This document shows, piece after piece, positions 33,609 to 41,822 of a DNA stretch of 45,232 bases. Position numbers and translations under genes: made by a program. Position 1 is the first letter of the stretch, and each line of letters opens with the position of its first letter. Below the pieces are notes generated by a model that saw nothing but the letters and a program-made list of their open reading frames with translations, was not told where the DNA came from and did not search any database. The stretch spans positions 1-45,232 of the forward strand of contig JBFFMJ010000017.1 of the NCBI GenBank assembly GCA_041554195.1, in the 5' to 3' direction. The DNA is from JAPHSX01 sp041554195. GTDB lineage: Bacteria; Pseudomonadota; Gammaproteobacteria; Thiohalomonadales; Thiohalomonadaceae.

Positions 33609-35372
33609 ATGAAAAACACGCTTTCTGAGTCGTGGGACAAGGAATCTATTGGTGTCACTGGCGAAGCGCGCTCGCAAAGGCGGGTGGAGGAAGAGCGGCT
33701 GGGGCAGATACTGCTAGGCGCTGGGAAAGTGGCACAGGATGAGCTGGCAAATGCATTGCAGCTGCAGGGGGATCGCGATGAGCCGCTTAGCCACCTGCTG
33801 GTAAAGCTGGGCCTGGTCTCCGAGGCGGATATGGTCCAAGCGCTGGGTGAGCTGCTCTCATTCCCCGTTGTGGAGGAGAAGGAGTACCTCAATGCGCTGG
33901 CGTTGGAGGATAGTCTTTCCACGGTCTTTCTCAAGGAGCACGCGGTGTTGCCGCTAGCGCTAACGGTGGATGAGGTCACGGTGGCCATGGCCGATCCCCT
34001 CGATCGCTATGCGATTAATGCGATCAGCCTGTTCTTCCAGAAGAGGGTGAAATGCCGTGTCGGCGAGCCGAGTGCGATCCAGTCGGCGATTGAGCGCATC
34101 TACGGTAGTGGCAAGACACAGATGGCGCGTATCGTGGAGGACATCTCCCCGACGAAGGGTGGCGACAGCCAGCAGGAGATCGCCCATTTAAAAGATATCG
34201 CCAGCGAGGCCCCGGTGATCCGGCTGGTGAGCCTGATCATGCAGCACGCGGTGGAGGCCCGTGCCTCGGATATCCATATCGAACCGTTCGAGAATCGTCT
34301 CAAGGTGCGCTACCGCATTGATGGCATGTTGCACGAGGAGGAGGCGCCCCCGGTGCCGCTCTACGCTGCACTGGTCTCACGTATTAAAATCATGTCGAAC
34401 CTCGATATTGCCGAGCACCGCCTGCCTCAGGATGGCCGTTTTATGTCGCATATCGATGGTCAGGAGATCGATGTGCGGGTCTCCAGCGTACCCACTATGC
34501 ATGGCGAGAGCCTGGTGTTGCGCCTGCTCTATAAAGACAATGCGATGCTGAGTTTTGAACAGCTCGGTTTTACGGGTGAGACCTACGAGAAGTTCCTCGA
34601 CGTGCTGCACAAGCCCTACGGGGTGCTGCTGGTGACCGGCCCGACCGGCAGTGGCAAGACCACCACCCTATACGCCGCGCTCAATGCCCTCAACAAGGCC
34701 GACAGCAAGATTCTCACGGTGGAGGACCCTGTGGAGTACCAGATTGAAGGCATCAACCAGATCCAGGTCAAGCCGCAGATCGGGCTGAATTTTTCCCGGG
34801 CCCTGCGCTCCATTGTGCGCCAGGACCCGGACATCATCATGATCGGTGAGATGCGCGACCTGGAGACCGCGGAGATCGCGGTGCAGTCGGCACTCACCGG
34901 TCACCTCGTACTGTCGACGCTCCACACCAATGATGCGGCCAGCAGTGTCACCCGCCTGATGGATATGGGGATCGCCGACTACCTGGTAACCTCGGTAGTC
35001 AATGGGGTGCTGGCACAGCGGCTGGTGCGGCGGCTCTGTACCAGTTGCCGCAAGCCTTATCAGCCGATGCCGGAGTTGATAGAGAGCCTGCACCTTCAGG
35101 AGCACTGCGCCGAGGGCGTACCTACCCTCTACCAGCCTGTAGGGTGCGAGGAGTGCAGCAACACCGGCTACCGCGGCCGCGTCGCCCTGCTGGAGATAGT
35201 GGTGATGTCAGATCGCATCCGCAGCATGATCTTGCAGCATACGGATGCCCACGAGATCGCCAAGGTGGCGGTGGAGGAGGGGATGCAGACCATGTACCAC
35301 GACGCCCTGCATAAGCTCGTTCAGGGGGTGACCAGCGTGGAAGAAGTGCTGCGCGCCACCCGGGATAACTAG
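33609..35372 (+). CDS. gspE: Type II secretion ATPase GspE
   Basis: This 587-aa ATPase powers pseudopilus assembly at the inner membrane. The N-terminal part (about 30-170) is the GspE/PilB N1-type domain that contacts GspL. The C-terminal ATPase has Walker A GPTGSGKTTT (about 343), the Asp box and Walker B region IIMIGEMRDLETAEIA, a His box (STLHTNDAASS) and a CxxC-x(n)-CxxC zinc module (RLCTSCRK, GCEECSNTGY), all intact. First gene of the operon; gspF begins 3 bp later. About 25 residues at the N-terminus are extra relative to usual and probably disordered. Confidence 0.95.
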   Translation: MKNTLSESWDKESIGVTGEARSQRRVEEERLGQILLGAGKVAQDELANALQLQGDRDEPLSHLLVKLGLVSEADMVQALGELLSFPVVEEKEYLNALALEDSLSTVFLKEHAVLPLALTVDEVTVAMADPLDRYAINAISLFFQKRVKCRVGEPSAIQSAIERIYGSGKTQMARIVEDISPTKGGDSQQEIAHLKDIASEAPVIRLVSLIMQHAVEARASDIHIEPFENRLKVRYRIDGMLHEEEAPPVPLYAALVSRIKIMSNLDIAEHRLPQDGRFMSHIDGQEIDVRVSSVPTMHGESLVLRLLYKDNAMLSFEQLGFTGETYEKFLDVLHKPYGVLLVTGPTGSGKTTTLYAALNALNKADSKILTVEDPVEYQIEGINQIQVKPQIGLNFSRALRSIVRQDPDIIMIGEMRDLETAEIAVQSALTGHLVLSTLHTNDAASSVTRLMDMGIADYLVTSVVNGVLAQRLVRRLCTSCRKPYQPMPELIESLHLQEHCAEGVPTLYQPVGCEECSNTGYRGRVALLEIVVMSDRIRSMILQHTDAHEIAKVAVEEGMQTMYHDALHKLVQGVTSVEEVLRATRDN

Positions 35373-35375
35373 CCT

Positions 35376-36581
35376 ATGGCCCTGTTCTACTACAAGGCGA
35401 TTGGCGCGGATGGCGAGCCGCTCAAGGGTGAGTTGGAGGCGCGGGACCGTGAATCGCTGGTTGAGCGCCTGCACCAGCTGAACCAGACCCCGTTGCATAT
35501 TGAGGATGCGGCGGAGGCAGCGAGGCGTGGCGGGCGGCGGCGGCGCCTGCGCAAGTCCTTCGACCTGGGGCGTTTCAGTCGGGATCTGTCGATCCTGCTC
35601 AACGCGGGTATTCCGCTCGACGAGGCACTGGAGATGTGGGTGGAGCTTGCCGATGAGCAGTCGGCGAAGGTGATCCAACGCCTGCTGGAGGATGTGCGCG
35701 GCGGTAAGACCCTGTCGCTGGCCATGTCGGCCATGCCCGGGGTCTTCACCCCCTTCTATATCAGCATGGTTAAAGCCGCAGAGGCCGCAGGGGCCATGGC
35801 CCCGGTGATGTCCAGGCTGGCGGAATTCAGTGAGCAGCTGGTGAAGATGAAAAAGGGGATCCAGAGTGCCCTCATCTACCCGGCGATCCTGTTCTTTGTT
35901 ACCGCCCTCTCCCTGATCCTGTTGATGACCTATGTGATCCCCCAGTTCAACATCCTGTTCGAGGGAATGGAGCAGCAACTGCCGCTGCCAAGCCGTATCG
36001 TTTTTGGGCTCTCGGCATGGATCAACCAGTACGGCGGTTGGCTGCTGTTGCTGCTGTTCGCACTGTTATTGCTGCTGCGCCAGCGCTTGGGCAATTTCAA
36101 GGGCAGCTATCAGCTGGATCGGCGGCTGCTGGCAATGCCACTGATCGGCGATTTGATGATGAAGGTGCAGGTGTCTATCTTCGCCCGCACCCTGGCCACT
36201 CTGATGGCCAGCGGGGTCTCGTTGCTGGCCGCGCTCACCATCGTGCGCGGCACCCTGTCGAACCGCGTGCTGAGCGAGGTGCTCGCCACCATTGCCGATG
36301 GCGTGAAAGAGGGCAACGGGCTTGCCCGCTCCATGCTGGAGAGTGGCCGCTTCCCCCGCTTTGTGGTGCAGATGGTACGGGTGGGAGAGGAGAGCGGCAC
36401 CCTGGATGAACGGCTGGCCCAGCTGGCGGAGATCTACGATGCCGAGGTGAAGAGTGCCGTTGAGCGCGTGTTGTTGTTACTGGAGCCTGCACTGATCATC
36501 GGTCTTGGGGTGATTATCGGCGGTGTGATTATGGCGATATTGATGGCGGTGCTGAGTATTAATGAACTGGCGCTGCTGTGA
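35376..36581 (+). CDS. gspF: Type II secretion inner-membrane protein GspF
   Basis: This 401-aa polytopic platform protein has two GspF cytoplasmic repeats, the first after RFSRDLSILLNAGIPLDEAL and the second after IFARTLATLMASGVSLLAAL. There are three membrane segments (near 170-195, 215-235 and at the C-terminus, 370-395). It forms the core for pseudopilin addition with GspE, L and M. The basic stretch GGRRRRLRKSF near 49-59 lies before the first repeat. Normal length. It is followed after 28 bp by gspG. Confidence 0.95.
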   Translation: MALFYYKAIGADGEPLKGELEARDRESLVERLHQLNQTPLHIEDAAEAARRGGRRRRLRKSFDLGRFSRDLSILLNAGIPLDEALEMWVELADEQSAKVIQRLLEDVRGGKTLSLAMSAMPGVFTPFYISMVKAAEAAGAMAPVMSRLAEFSEQLVKMKKGIQSALIYPAILFFVTALSLILLMTYVIPQFNILFEGMEQQLPLPSRIVFGLSAWINQYGGWLLLLLFALLLLLRQRLGNFKGSYQLDRRLLAMPLIGDLMMKVQVSIFARTLATLMASGVSLLAALTIVRGTLSNRVLSEVLATIADGVKEGNGLARSMLESGRFPRFVVQMVRVGEESGTLDERLAQLAEIYDAEVKSAVERVLLLLEPALIIGLGVIIGGVIMAILMAVLSINELALL

Positions 36582-36609
36582 TGTGATGAACGTACATTGA
36601 GGATGCAAT

Positions 36610-37032
36610 ATGAGAGGTATGGAAAAACAGCGGGGCTTCACCCTGATTGAGCTGCTGGTGGTCTTGGCGATCCTTGGGCTGATGGCCGGTATTGTCGGTC
36701 CCCAGGTGATCAAGTACCTCGGCGAGTCGAAGAGCAAGACTGCCAAGCTGCAGATCGAGGATCTGGGGTCGGCACTGGATCTGTTCGTGCTTGATGTGGG
36801 CCGCTACCCGAGCAACGAGGAGGGGCTGCAGGCACTGGTGGAAGCCCCCTCAGGTGCAGTCAAGTGGCACGGTCCCTATCTTAAGAAAAAGCTCGTACCC
36901 AGGGATCCGTGGGGCAATCCTTATCACTACCGCGTGCCGGGTGAGCACGGTGTCTACGATTTGTACTCACTGGGCGCCGATAACATGGAGGGGGGGAGTG
37001 ACGAGAATCAGGATGTGGCCAGCTGGCAGTAA
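36610..37032 (+). CDS. gspG: Major pseudopilin GspG
   Basis: This 140-aa protein has the prepilin peptidase site RGFTLIELLVVLAIL: cleavage follows G9, with E5 of the mature protein. The C-terminus is the T2SG fold, with DPWGNPYHYRVPGEHGVYDLYSLGADN, including the Ca-binding loop of GspG. The start is the first ATG, GAGG at 8 bp; a second ATG three codons later is possible. The major pseudopilin of the operon. Confidence 0.95.
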   Translation: MRGMEKQRGFTLIELLVVLAILGLMAGIVGPQVIKYLGESKSKTAKLQIEDLGSALDLFVLDVGRYPSNEEGLQALVEAPSGAVKWHGPYLKKKLVPRDPWGNPYHYRVPGEHGVYDLYSLGADNMEGGSDENQDVASWQ

Positions 37033-37060
37033 GCGGCCAGTGGCCTGTTGTGGACGGCGC

Positions 37061-37528
37061 ATGTCGGGAGCCCCAAGTCTGTCGTTCCCGCTGCGGGGGT
37101 TTACTCTGCTGGAGATGCTGCTGGTGATGACATTGGCAGCACTGATCCTGACCGTGGTGCCGCCAAGCTTTACCGCCATGTTGCCCCATCTGGAACAACG
37201 GTCGGAAGCAAAAGCGCTGGCTACCGTTCTGCGCTCGGTACGAGGCAGGGCAATACGCGAGCGCGGGGAGTTTGCTTTGATGCTGGATCTAGAGCGCCGC
37301 GAGTACCGCCAACCGGGTTCAGAAAAGGTGACCCGACTGTCCGAGGCGATGGCCCTGAGTTACCGGCCCGCATTCGACTCTATGGGTAAAACGACATCTG
37401 TCGCCATCCGTTTTTTCGCCGACGGCAGCTCTTCAGGCGGCACCATAGCGATGGTGGCGACGGAGGCGCGTTATGAAATTCACATCGACTGGCTGAGTGG
37501 CAGGGTGCGCTATCGTGAAAAGGTATAG
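37061..37528 (+). CDS. gspH: Minor pseudopilin GspH
   Basis: This 155-aa protein has the prepilin site RGFTLLEMLLVMTLAALIL near residue 11 and a C-terminal GspH/FimT domain ending VRYREKV. The start ATG at 37061 gives a short leader MSGAPSLSFPLRG; a GTG at 37040 is possible. A longer frame upstream merely runs over gspG. It overlaps gspI by 14 bp. Confidence 0.88.
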   Translation: MSGAPSLSFPLRGFTLLEMLLVMTLAALILTVVPPSFTAMLPHLEQRSEAKALATVLRSVRGRAIRERGEFALMLDLERREYRQPGSEKVTRLSEAMALSYRPAFDSMGKTTSVAIRFFADGSSSGGTIAMVATEARYEIHIDWLSGRVRYREKV

Positions 37529-37925
37529 GCAGGTATTCAGGCGCTCCGCTGGCTTTACCTTGATCGAGGTGCTGGTGGCCTTCAGCATCCTCAGCCTGAC
37601 ACTGGCGACGCTCTTCTCCCTGCTCTCCACGGGCGCACGGAGTACCCGGGTGGCCGATGAGTACGGCGAGGCGGTAGTGTGGGCCGAGTCGAAGCTGGCA
37701 GAACTCGGGGTGAGCGAGCCGTTGCGTGTGGGCACCCGAAGGGGAAGCTTCGATGCGCGCTACAGGTGGGAGCTGCGTATTGCCAAACGCCTGCCTCATG
37801 ATATCAGCGTGATGCGGGAGAATGAGTGGGACCTGCTGGATGTCAGCCTGCGAGTGTGGTGGGAGAGCGTGGGTGGCGAGCGCGACCTCGCTATTTCAAC
37901 GGCACGTTTGGTGGCAAGGGATTAG
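37515..37925 (+). CDS. gspI: Minor pseudopilin GspI
   Basis: This 136-aa protein has the prepilin site AGFTLIEVLVAFSILSL near residue 13. The GspI domain contains WAESKLAELGV, a family-typical sequence near residue 60. The GTG at 37515 is preferred; an in-frame GTG at 37497 six codons earlier is the alternative. It is coupled to gspH by an overlap and followed by gspJ 2 bp later. Confidence 0.9.
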   Translation: MKRYRQVFRRSAGFTLIEVLVAFSILSLTLATLFSLLSTGARSTRVADEYGEAVVWAESKLAELGVSEPLRVGTRRGSFDARYRWELRIAKRLPHDISVMRENEWDLLDVSLRVWWESVGGERDLAISTARLVARD

Positions 37926-37927
37926 TG

Positions 37928-38572
37928 ATGCCGGCTGTGAGAGCGACAGCAATGAGGCGCGGGGGACGAGGCTTTACACTGGTCGAGTTGCTGATCGCGA
38001 TCACCCTGTTGGGCCTTATCTCAAGCGTTACCTACGGCGCCATCTGGACTGCAAGCCGCAGCCTGCGCACGGTGGAGCAGCAGGTGGAGTTGAACGACGG
38101 CCTGCGGGTAACGCAGGAGTTTATGCGCCGCAGCCTGTCACAGGCACGCGGCCTGCTGGCGGTGCAGGAGGGCAGGATGCAGGTGCTCTTCAGTGGCGCC
38201 CCCCAGAGCCTCGCCTTTATCGCCCCGGCACCCCTGCAGAGAGGCCATGCCGGTGGGCTCTATCTCTACCAAATCGAGCTGGTAAAGCGTGGTGAGAGGC
38301 GTAATACCCTGCGTCTGAGCTACGAACAGTATGTCACTGGCCGCGAGCCGGATGCCGAACCGTTGGCGCAGGGTGAGAGCCTGTTGCTGGAAGGGGTGGC
38401 CAAACTCTCCTTCTCCTACTACGGCAGCGATGAGCCGGGCGCCACCGCGCAGTGGTTGGATGAGTGGCCGCGCCGGGACATCCTGCCGCAACTGGTGAGG
38501 ATGAAGCTGGAGCTGGAGAGCGGCGGTGAGGTGTCGGTAATGACCCTGGCGATCAAGGGACAGGTGGGCTGA
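37928..38572 (+). CDS. gspJ: Minor pseudopilin GspJ
   Basis: This 214-aa protein has the leader MPAVRATAMRRGGRG, then FTLVELLIAITLLGL, with the cleavage site after G15. The rest is the GspJ domain, including FMRRSLSQARGL and KLSFSYYGSDE. It caps the pseudopilus tip with I and K. The start ATG follows the gspI stop by 2 bp; longer in-frame readings cross gspI and lack support. Confidence 0.92.
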   Translation: MPAVRATAMRRGGRGFTLVELLIAITLLGLISSVTYGAIWTASRSLRTVEQQVELNDGLRVTQEFMRRSLSQARGLLAVQEGRMQVLFSGAPQSLAFIAPAPLQRGHAGGLYLYQIELVKRGERRNTLRLSYEQYVTGREPDAEPLAQGESLLLEGVAKLSFSYYGSDEPGATAQWLDEWPRRDILPQLVRMKLELESGGEVSVMTLAIKGQVG

Positions 38573-38573
38573 T

Positions 38574-39539
38574 ATGGCGCGGCCCGGTATGGTGCCCTTT
38601 TACGGCGCTGTCGCCGAACGCGGCGTGGTACTGGTGGTGGTGTTGTGGCTGCTGGTGCTGCTGTCGGTGCTGGTGGGAACACAGGCGGGGAGTGCACGGG
38701 TGGAGAGCGAGCTGGTGCGTACCCGTGTCGATGCACTGCAGGCCCGTAGCGCGGCAGAGGCAGGGCTGTTCATGGTTATCGATATGCTGGCAACCCAGCA
38801 GGGCGCAAAGGAGCGCCTGTTGCGCACCGATGGCGGCAGCTATCGCCTGACATATCACGGTGTGGCTTTATCGGTTTCGGTTCAGGACGAGGCGGGCAAG
38901 ATGGATCTCAATGCGGTGAGCCCTGATATGTTGCGTAGGCTGCTGCTCTCACTGAGCGCCAGTCCGGAGAAGGGGCGGGCGGTGTGCGATGCTATTCTTG
39001 ACTGGCGCGATGTGGATGATAAGCGTCGCGAGCACGGCGCCGAGGATGAGGATTACCTGAAAAACGGCCTCGCCTATGGCGCCAAGGATGAGTATCTCGA
39101 CAACCTGGAAGAGCTGCTGCTGATTCTGGGGATGGATGGCGAACTCTACGCTACACTTCTGGATGTGGTCACTGTGAGTACCGGGGCCAAGGGCATCAAC
39201 CCGTTGGTGGCAAGCCGCCGCGTGCTGCTAGCCGTTCCGGGGGTGACAAAAGAGCAGGTGGACGAGTTCCTGCTGGCACGCGAGCGCTATTACAGCGAAG
39301 GGCAGCCGTCGCCGCTGTTTCCGGTCTCCGACCTCAACTACATCAGTCGCGATCGTGACCAGCTCTACTCCATTCGGGCGCAGGCCGTGACCGCGGGAGG
39401 CGTGACGGAGCGTGTCAGCGTTCTTGCCAGGGTATCGGCGGAGCGGGCGAAGTCTGGCGTCAGACCCTACGAGATTCTAAGTTGGAGTGTCGTGGATCAT
39501 GCAGCGGCAGCGTTTACGCCGCAAGCCACGCATCAGTGA
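38574..39539 (+). CDS. gspK: Minor pseudopilin GspK
   Basis: This 321-aa pseudopilin has RGVVLVVVLWLLVLLS near residue 17-32; the position-5 glutamate is missing, which is normal for GspK. Family motifs include DEAGKMDLNAV, AILDWRDVDD, LDNLEELLLILGMD and INPLVASRRVLLAVPG. It forms the pseudopilus tip with GspI and J and controls length. It starts one base after the gspJ stop. Confidence 0.92.
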   Translation: MARPGMVPFYGAVAERGVVLVVVLWLLVLLSVLVGTQAGSARVESELVRTRVDALQARSAAEAGLFMVIDMLATQQGAKERLLRTDGGSYRLTYHGVALSVSVQDEAGKMDLNAVSPDMLRRLLLSLSASPEKGRAVCDAILDWRDVDDKRREHGAEDEDYLKNGLAYGAKDEYLDNLEELLLILGMDGELYATLLDVVTVSTGAKGINPLVASRRVLLAVPGVTKEQVDEFLLARERYYSEGQPSPLFPVSDLNYISRDRDQLYSIRAQAVTAGGVTERVSVLARVSAERAKSGVRPYEILSWSVVDHAAAAFTPQATHQ

Positions 39540-39547
39540 AGGGAATA

Positions 39548-40654
39548 ATGGGCAAAGAATTGAATTCAGTCTCGGCGCTTCCGGGCAGGTTTAGCGCCTT
39601 TATGCGCTGGTGGCGCGAAGAGCTGGTTTCGCTGCTGCCGGCCACCTTGCGGAGGCAGTTGCAGTTCAGTGAGCATCAGCTGGTATGCTGCTTCTCAGAA
39701 GGGAGTGTGCAGTTTGCCGACTGCCACCGCGCAGCGGTAGCAGGCAGCGTTGTGATCACACCGGATGAGCAGGGTCGCCTCAGCGCGGCGCAGCAGGCGC
39801 AACTGTCGGGGCTGCGCCGCAAGGCGGGCGAACAGGTGGTACTGAAGCTGCCCGCTGAGCAGGTTCTCTCCCTCTCTTTTTCCCTGCCGCTGGACGCGGA
39901 GTCTAACCTCGAAGAGGTGCTGGGCTACGAACTGGGACGCTATGCCCCCTTCAAGATTGAGCAGGTCTACTACGGTTACACCATCCAGAAGCGGGACAGT
40001 GCCGAAAGGAAGTTATGGCTTGCCGTAAATGTGGTGCCGCGCAAACAGGTGGAGCCGTTGCTAATCCAGCTGCGTGAGTGGGGGCTGCAACCGGCGGTAC
40101 TTACAGCGGCGGATGCGGATCAGGGGGCGGCAACACCTTGTTCTGATTCGGGCCAGAACCTACTGCCGAAAGAGGAGCGGAGCAACGGCGGCGGCTCGGC
40201 GAACCTGATCGTTAAATTGTTGCTGCTATTGGCATTGCTGCTATCGGCCGCGCTCGCCGCTTACCCGCTGCTGGTACAGAAGCTGCGCATTGCCGAGATG
40301 CAGCAGCAGGTGGATACGCTAAAGAAGGCGGCACTCAGCGTGCAATCCATGCAGCAGGAGATGGAGCGTCTGGCCGCCGAGGCAGACTATGTTGAGGAGC
40401 AGAAGCGCCAGTACCCTGAGGTGCTGGATGTGCTGGAGAACCTGACCCGCCTGTTGCCCGATGACACCTGGCTGGAGCGTTTTGAGATGAAGGGTGGGCG
40501 GATACGCATACAGGGCATGTCGGAGGATGCCTCGTCGCTTATTGAGCTGCTGGAAAACTCTGCACTGTTGCAGAAGGTCAGCTTCGACTCCCCCATTGTC
40601 AAAGACCCGCGCACAAACCGTTTTCGCTTTCAGATCGTTGCCGAGCTGGTGTAA
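39548..40654 (+). CDS. gspL: GspL-type protein with PilN-like C-terminus
   Basis: This 368-aa protein has a cytoplasmic N-terminal half of PilM/GspL actin-like type (about 50-190, with ELGRYAPFKIEQVYYGY), one membrane helix (about 219-242) and a periplasmic coiled coil (about 245-285) and PilN-like end. It is the XpsL-type inner-membrane link that holds GspE. ATG 39548 has GAAGGGA before it. The in-frame upstream reading overlaps gspK without support. Confidence 0.88.
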   Translation: MGKELNSVSALPGRFSAFMRWWREELVSLLPATLRRQLQFSEHQLVCCFSEGSVQFADCHRAAVAGSVVITPDEQGRLSAAQQAQLSGLRRKAGEQVVLKLPAEQVLSLSFSLPLDAESNLEEVLGYELGRYAPFKIEQVYYGYTIQKRDSAERKLWLAVNVVPRKQVEPLLIQLREWGLQPAVLTAADADQGAATPCSDSGQNLLPKEERSNGGGSANLIVKLLLLLALLLSAALAAYPLLVQKLRIAEMQQQVDTLKKAALSVQSMQQEMERLAAEADYVEEQKRQYPEVLDVLENLTRLLPDDTWLERFEMKGGRIRIQGMSEDASSLIELLENSALLQKVSFDSPIVKDPRTNRFRFQIVAELV

Positions 40655-40665
40655 AGAGAGGCGCT

Positions 40666-41250
40666 GTGACTGTTATACAACATACCCCTTTAAGTCGTCT
40701 GCTTACGCTGGGCCTGTTGCTGGGGCTGCTGGCACTGTTGTACCTGATCATTGTTGTGCCGCTGCAGGGATACCACGCGGAAAATCGTCAGCAACTTGAA
40801 CGGCTTACCCTTCAGCTGGAGGGGTATCGACGCATAGCCGCAAGCCGTGAACAGATAGAAGGGCTCCTGGCCTCGATACGACCAGAGGAGAACACACAGG
40901 GCTATTACTTGAAGGGGACGACCCAGGCGCTCGCCTCTGCTGAGTTGCAGGCCCATGCGCGCACGCTTATTGAAAAGTCTAATGGCAGCCTGATCAGCAC
41001 GCAGCCGATGGTGAAAACAGGGCGTGAGCCGGAGCGTATGGTCAGGGTGAATGTGCGGATGCGGGGGCGAATCGACAGCTTGTTGCAGACCTTCTACAAC
41101 ATCTCCACCGGCGTGCCAGTGGTGCTGACCGATGATGTGCTGATCCGTTCCGAGACCTCCACCCTGAGCCGGGCCGGTGAGCCGCAAAGCGACGATACCC
41201 TGGATGTGCAGTTCACCCTTACCGGGTTTGTCAAAGAGTCGATCCTATGA
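40666..41250 (+). CDS. gspM: Type II secretion protein GspM
   Basis: This 194-aa bitopic protein has an N-terminal membrane helix (about 10-32), then a periplasmic ferredoxin-like GspM/PilO domain. Motifs include GYYLKGTTQALASAELQ. It partners GspL. The start codon is GTG. Its stop overlaps the next gene start (ATGA). Confidence 0.85.
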   Translation: MTVIQHTPLSRLLTLGLLLGLLALLYLIIVVPLQGYHAENRQQLERLTLQLEGYRRIAASREQIEGLLASIRPEENTQGYYLKGTTQALASAELQAHARTLIEKSNGSLISTQPMVKTGREPERMVRVNVRMRGRIDSLLQTFYNISTGVPVVLTDDVLIRSETSTLSRAGEPQSDDTLDVQFTLTGFVKESIL

Positions 41251-41750
41251 TCAGGGAAAAAGTTTTTCGTCCGCGGGTTCTACTGTTGCTGCTGGTCAAC
41301 GCCTTGTTGTTGTTATTGCTGGTATATCAGATAACCGCTATGCAGCAACAAGAGAGCCCGTCTGCTGCAAAGGCGGTAGCGCCGGATGAGCCAGCGATGG
41401 CGGAGAGAAAGAGAGCACACAACGTTCGTTCTATTGACGACTATGCTGAGGTGGTAAACCGTCCATTGTTCAATTTAGAGCGGCGCCCGCTGGAACTGGA
41501 GTCAGAGGCGCAGGATGAGGTGGATGCCCAGGCGTTTAACCTGATTGGTGTTGTACTCACGCCCGAGCAACAGGTGGCTATAATTTATTCCAAGAACCAG
41601 AAAAGACCGGTCAAGGTGGCACAGTGGGAATGGATTGACGGGTGGCGCCTGGTTTCGGTACAGGCAAGTGTCGTGGAGTTGCGCAAGGGACCACGCTCCG
41701 TGGAACTGGCGCTACAGCGGGCCTCAACGAAATCAGAAACTGAAAGATAA
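41247..41750 (+). CDS. gspN: GspC/XpsN-like protein
   Basis: This 167-aa protein has one N-terminal membrane helix (about 10-28) and a periplasmic domain like the homology region of GspC (YAEVVNRPLFNLERRP, FNLIGVVLTPEQQVAIIYSKNQ). It has no PDZ domain. In position and size it corresponds to XpsN of Xanthomonas. It probably couples the platform to the secretin. Translationally coupled to gspM by ATGA. Confidence 0.8.
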   Translation: MIREKVFRPRVLLLLLVNALLLLLLVYQITAMQQQESPSAAKAVAPDEPAMAERKRAHNVRSIDDYAEVVNRPLFNLERRPLELESEAQDEVDAQAFNLIGVVLTPEQQVAIIYSKNQKRPVKVAQWEWIDGWRLVSVQASVVELRKGPRSVELALQRASTKSETER

Positions 41751-41822
41751 TGAAGCAGTGTCGACGACTCAGGGCGTACCTGAGCGGTGTGTGGACCGAC
41801 TACAGAGAGAAGGGATAGAACA

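Noticed and set aside
35208..35978. 256-codon minus-strand frame antisense to gspE/gspF
   Set aside because: Antisense shadow; His/Gln-rich composition with no family likeness.
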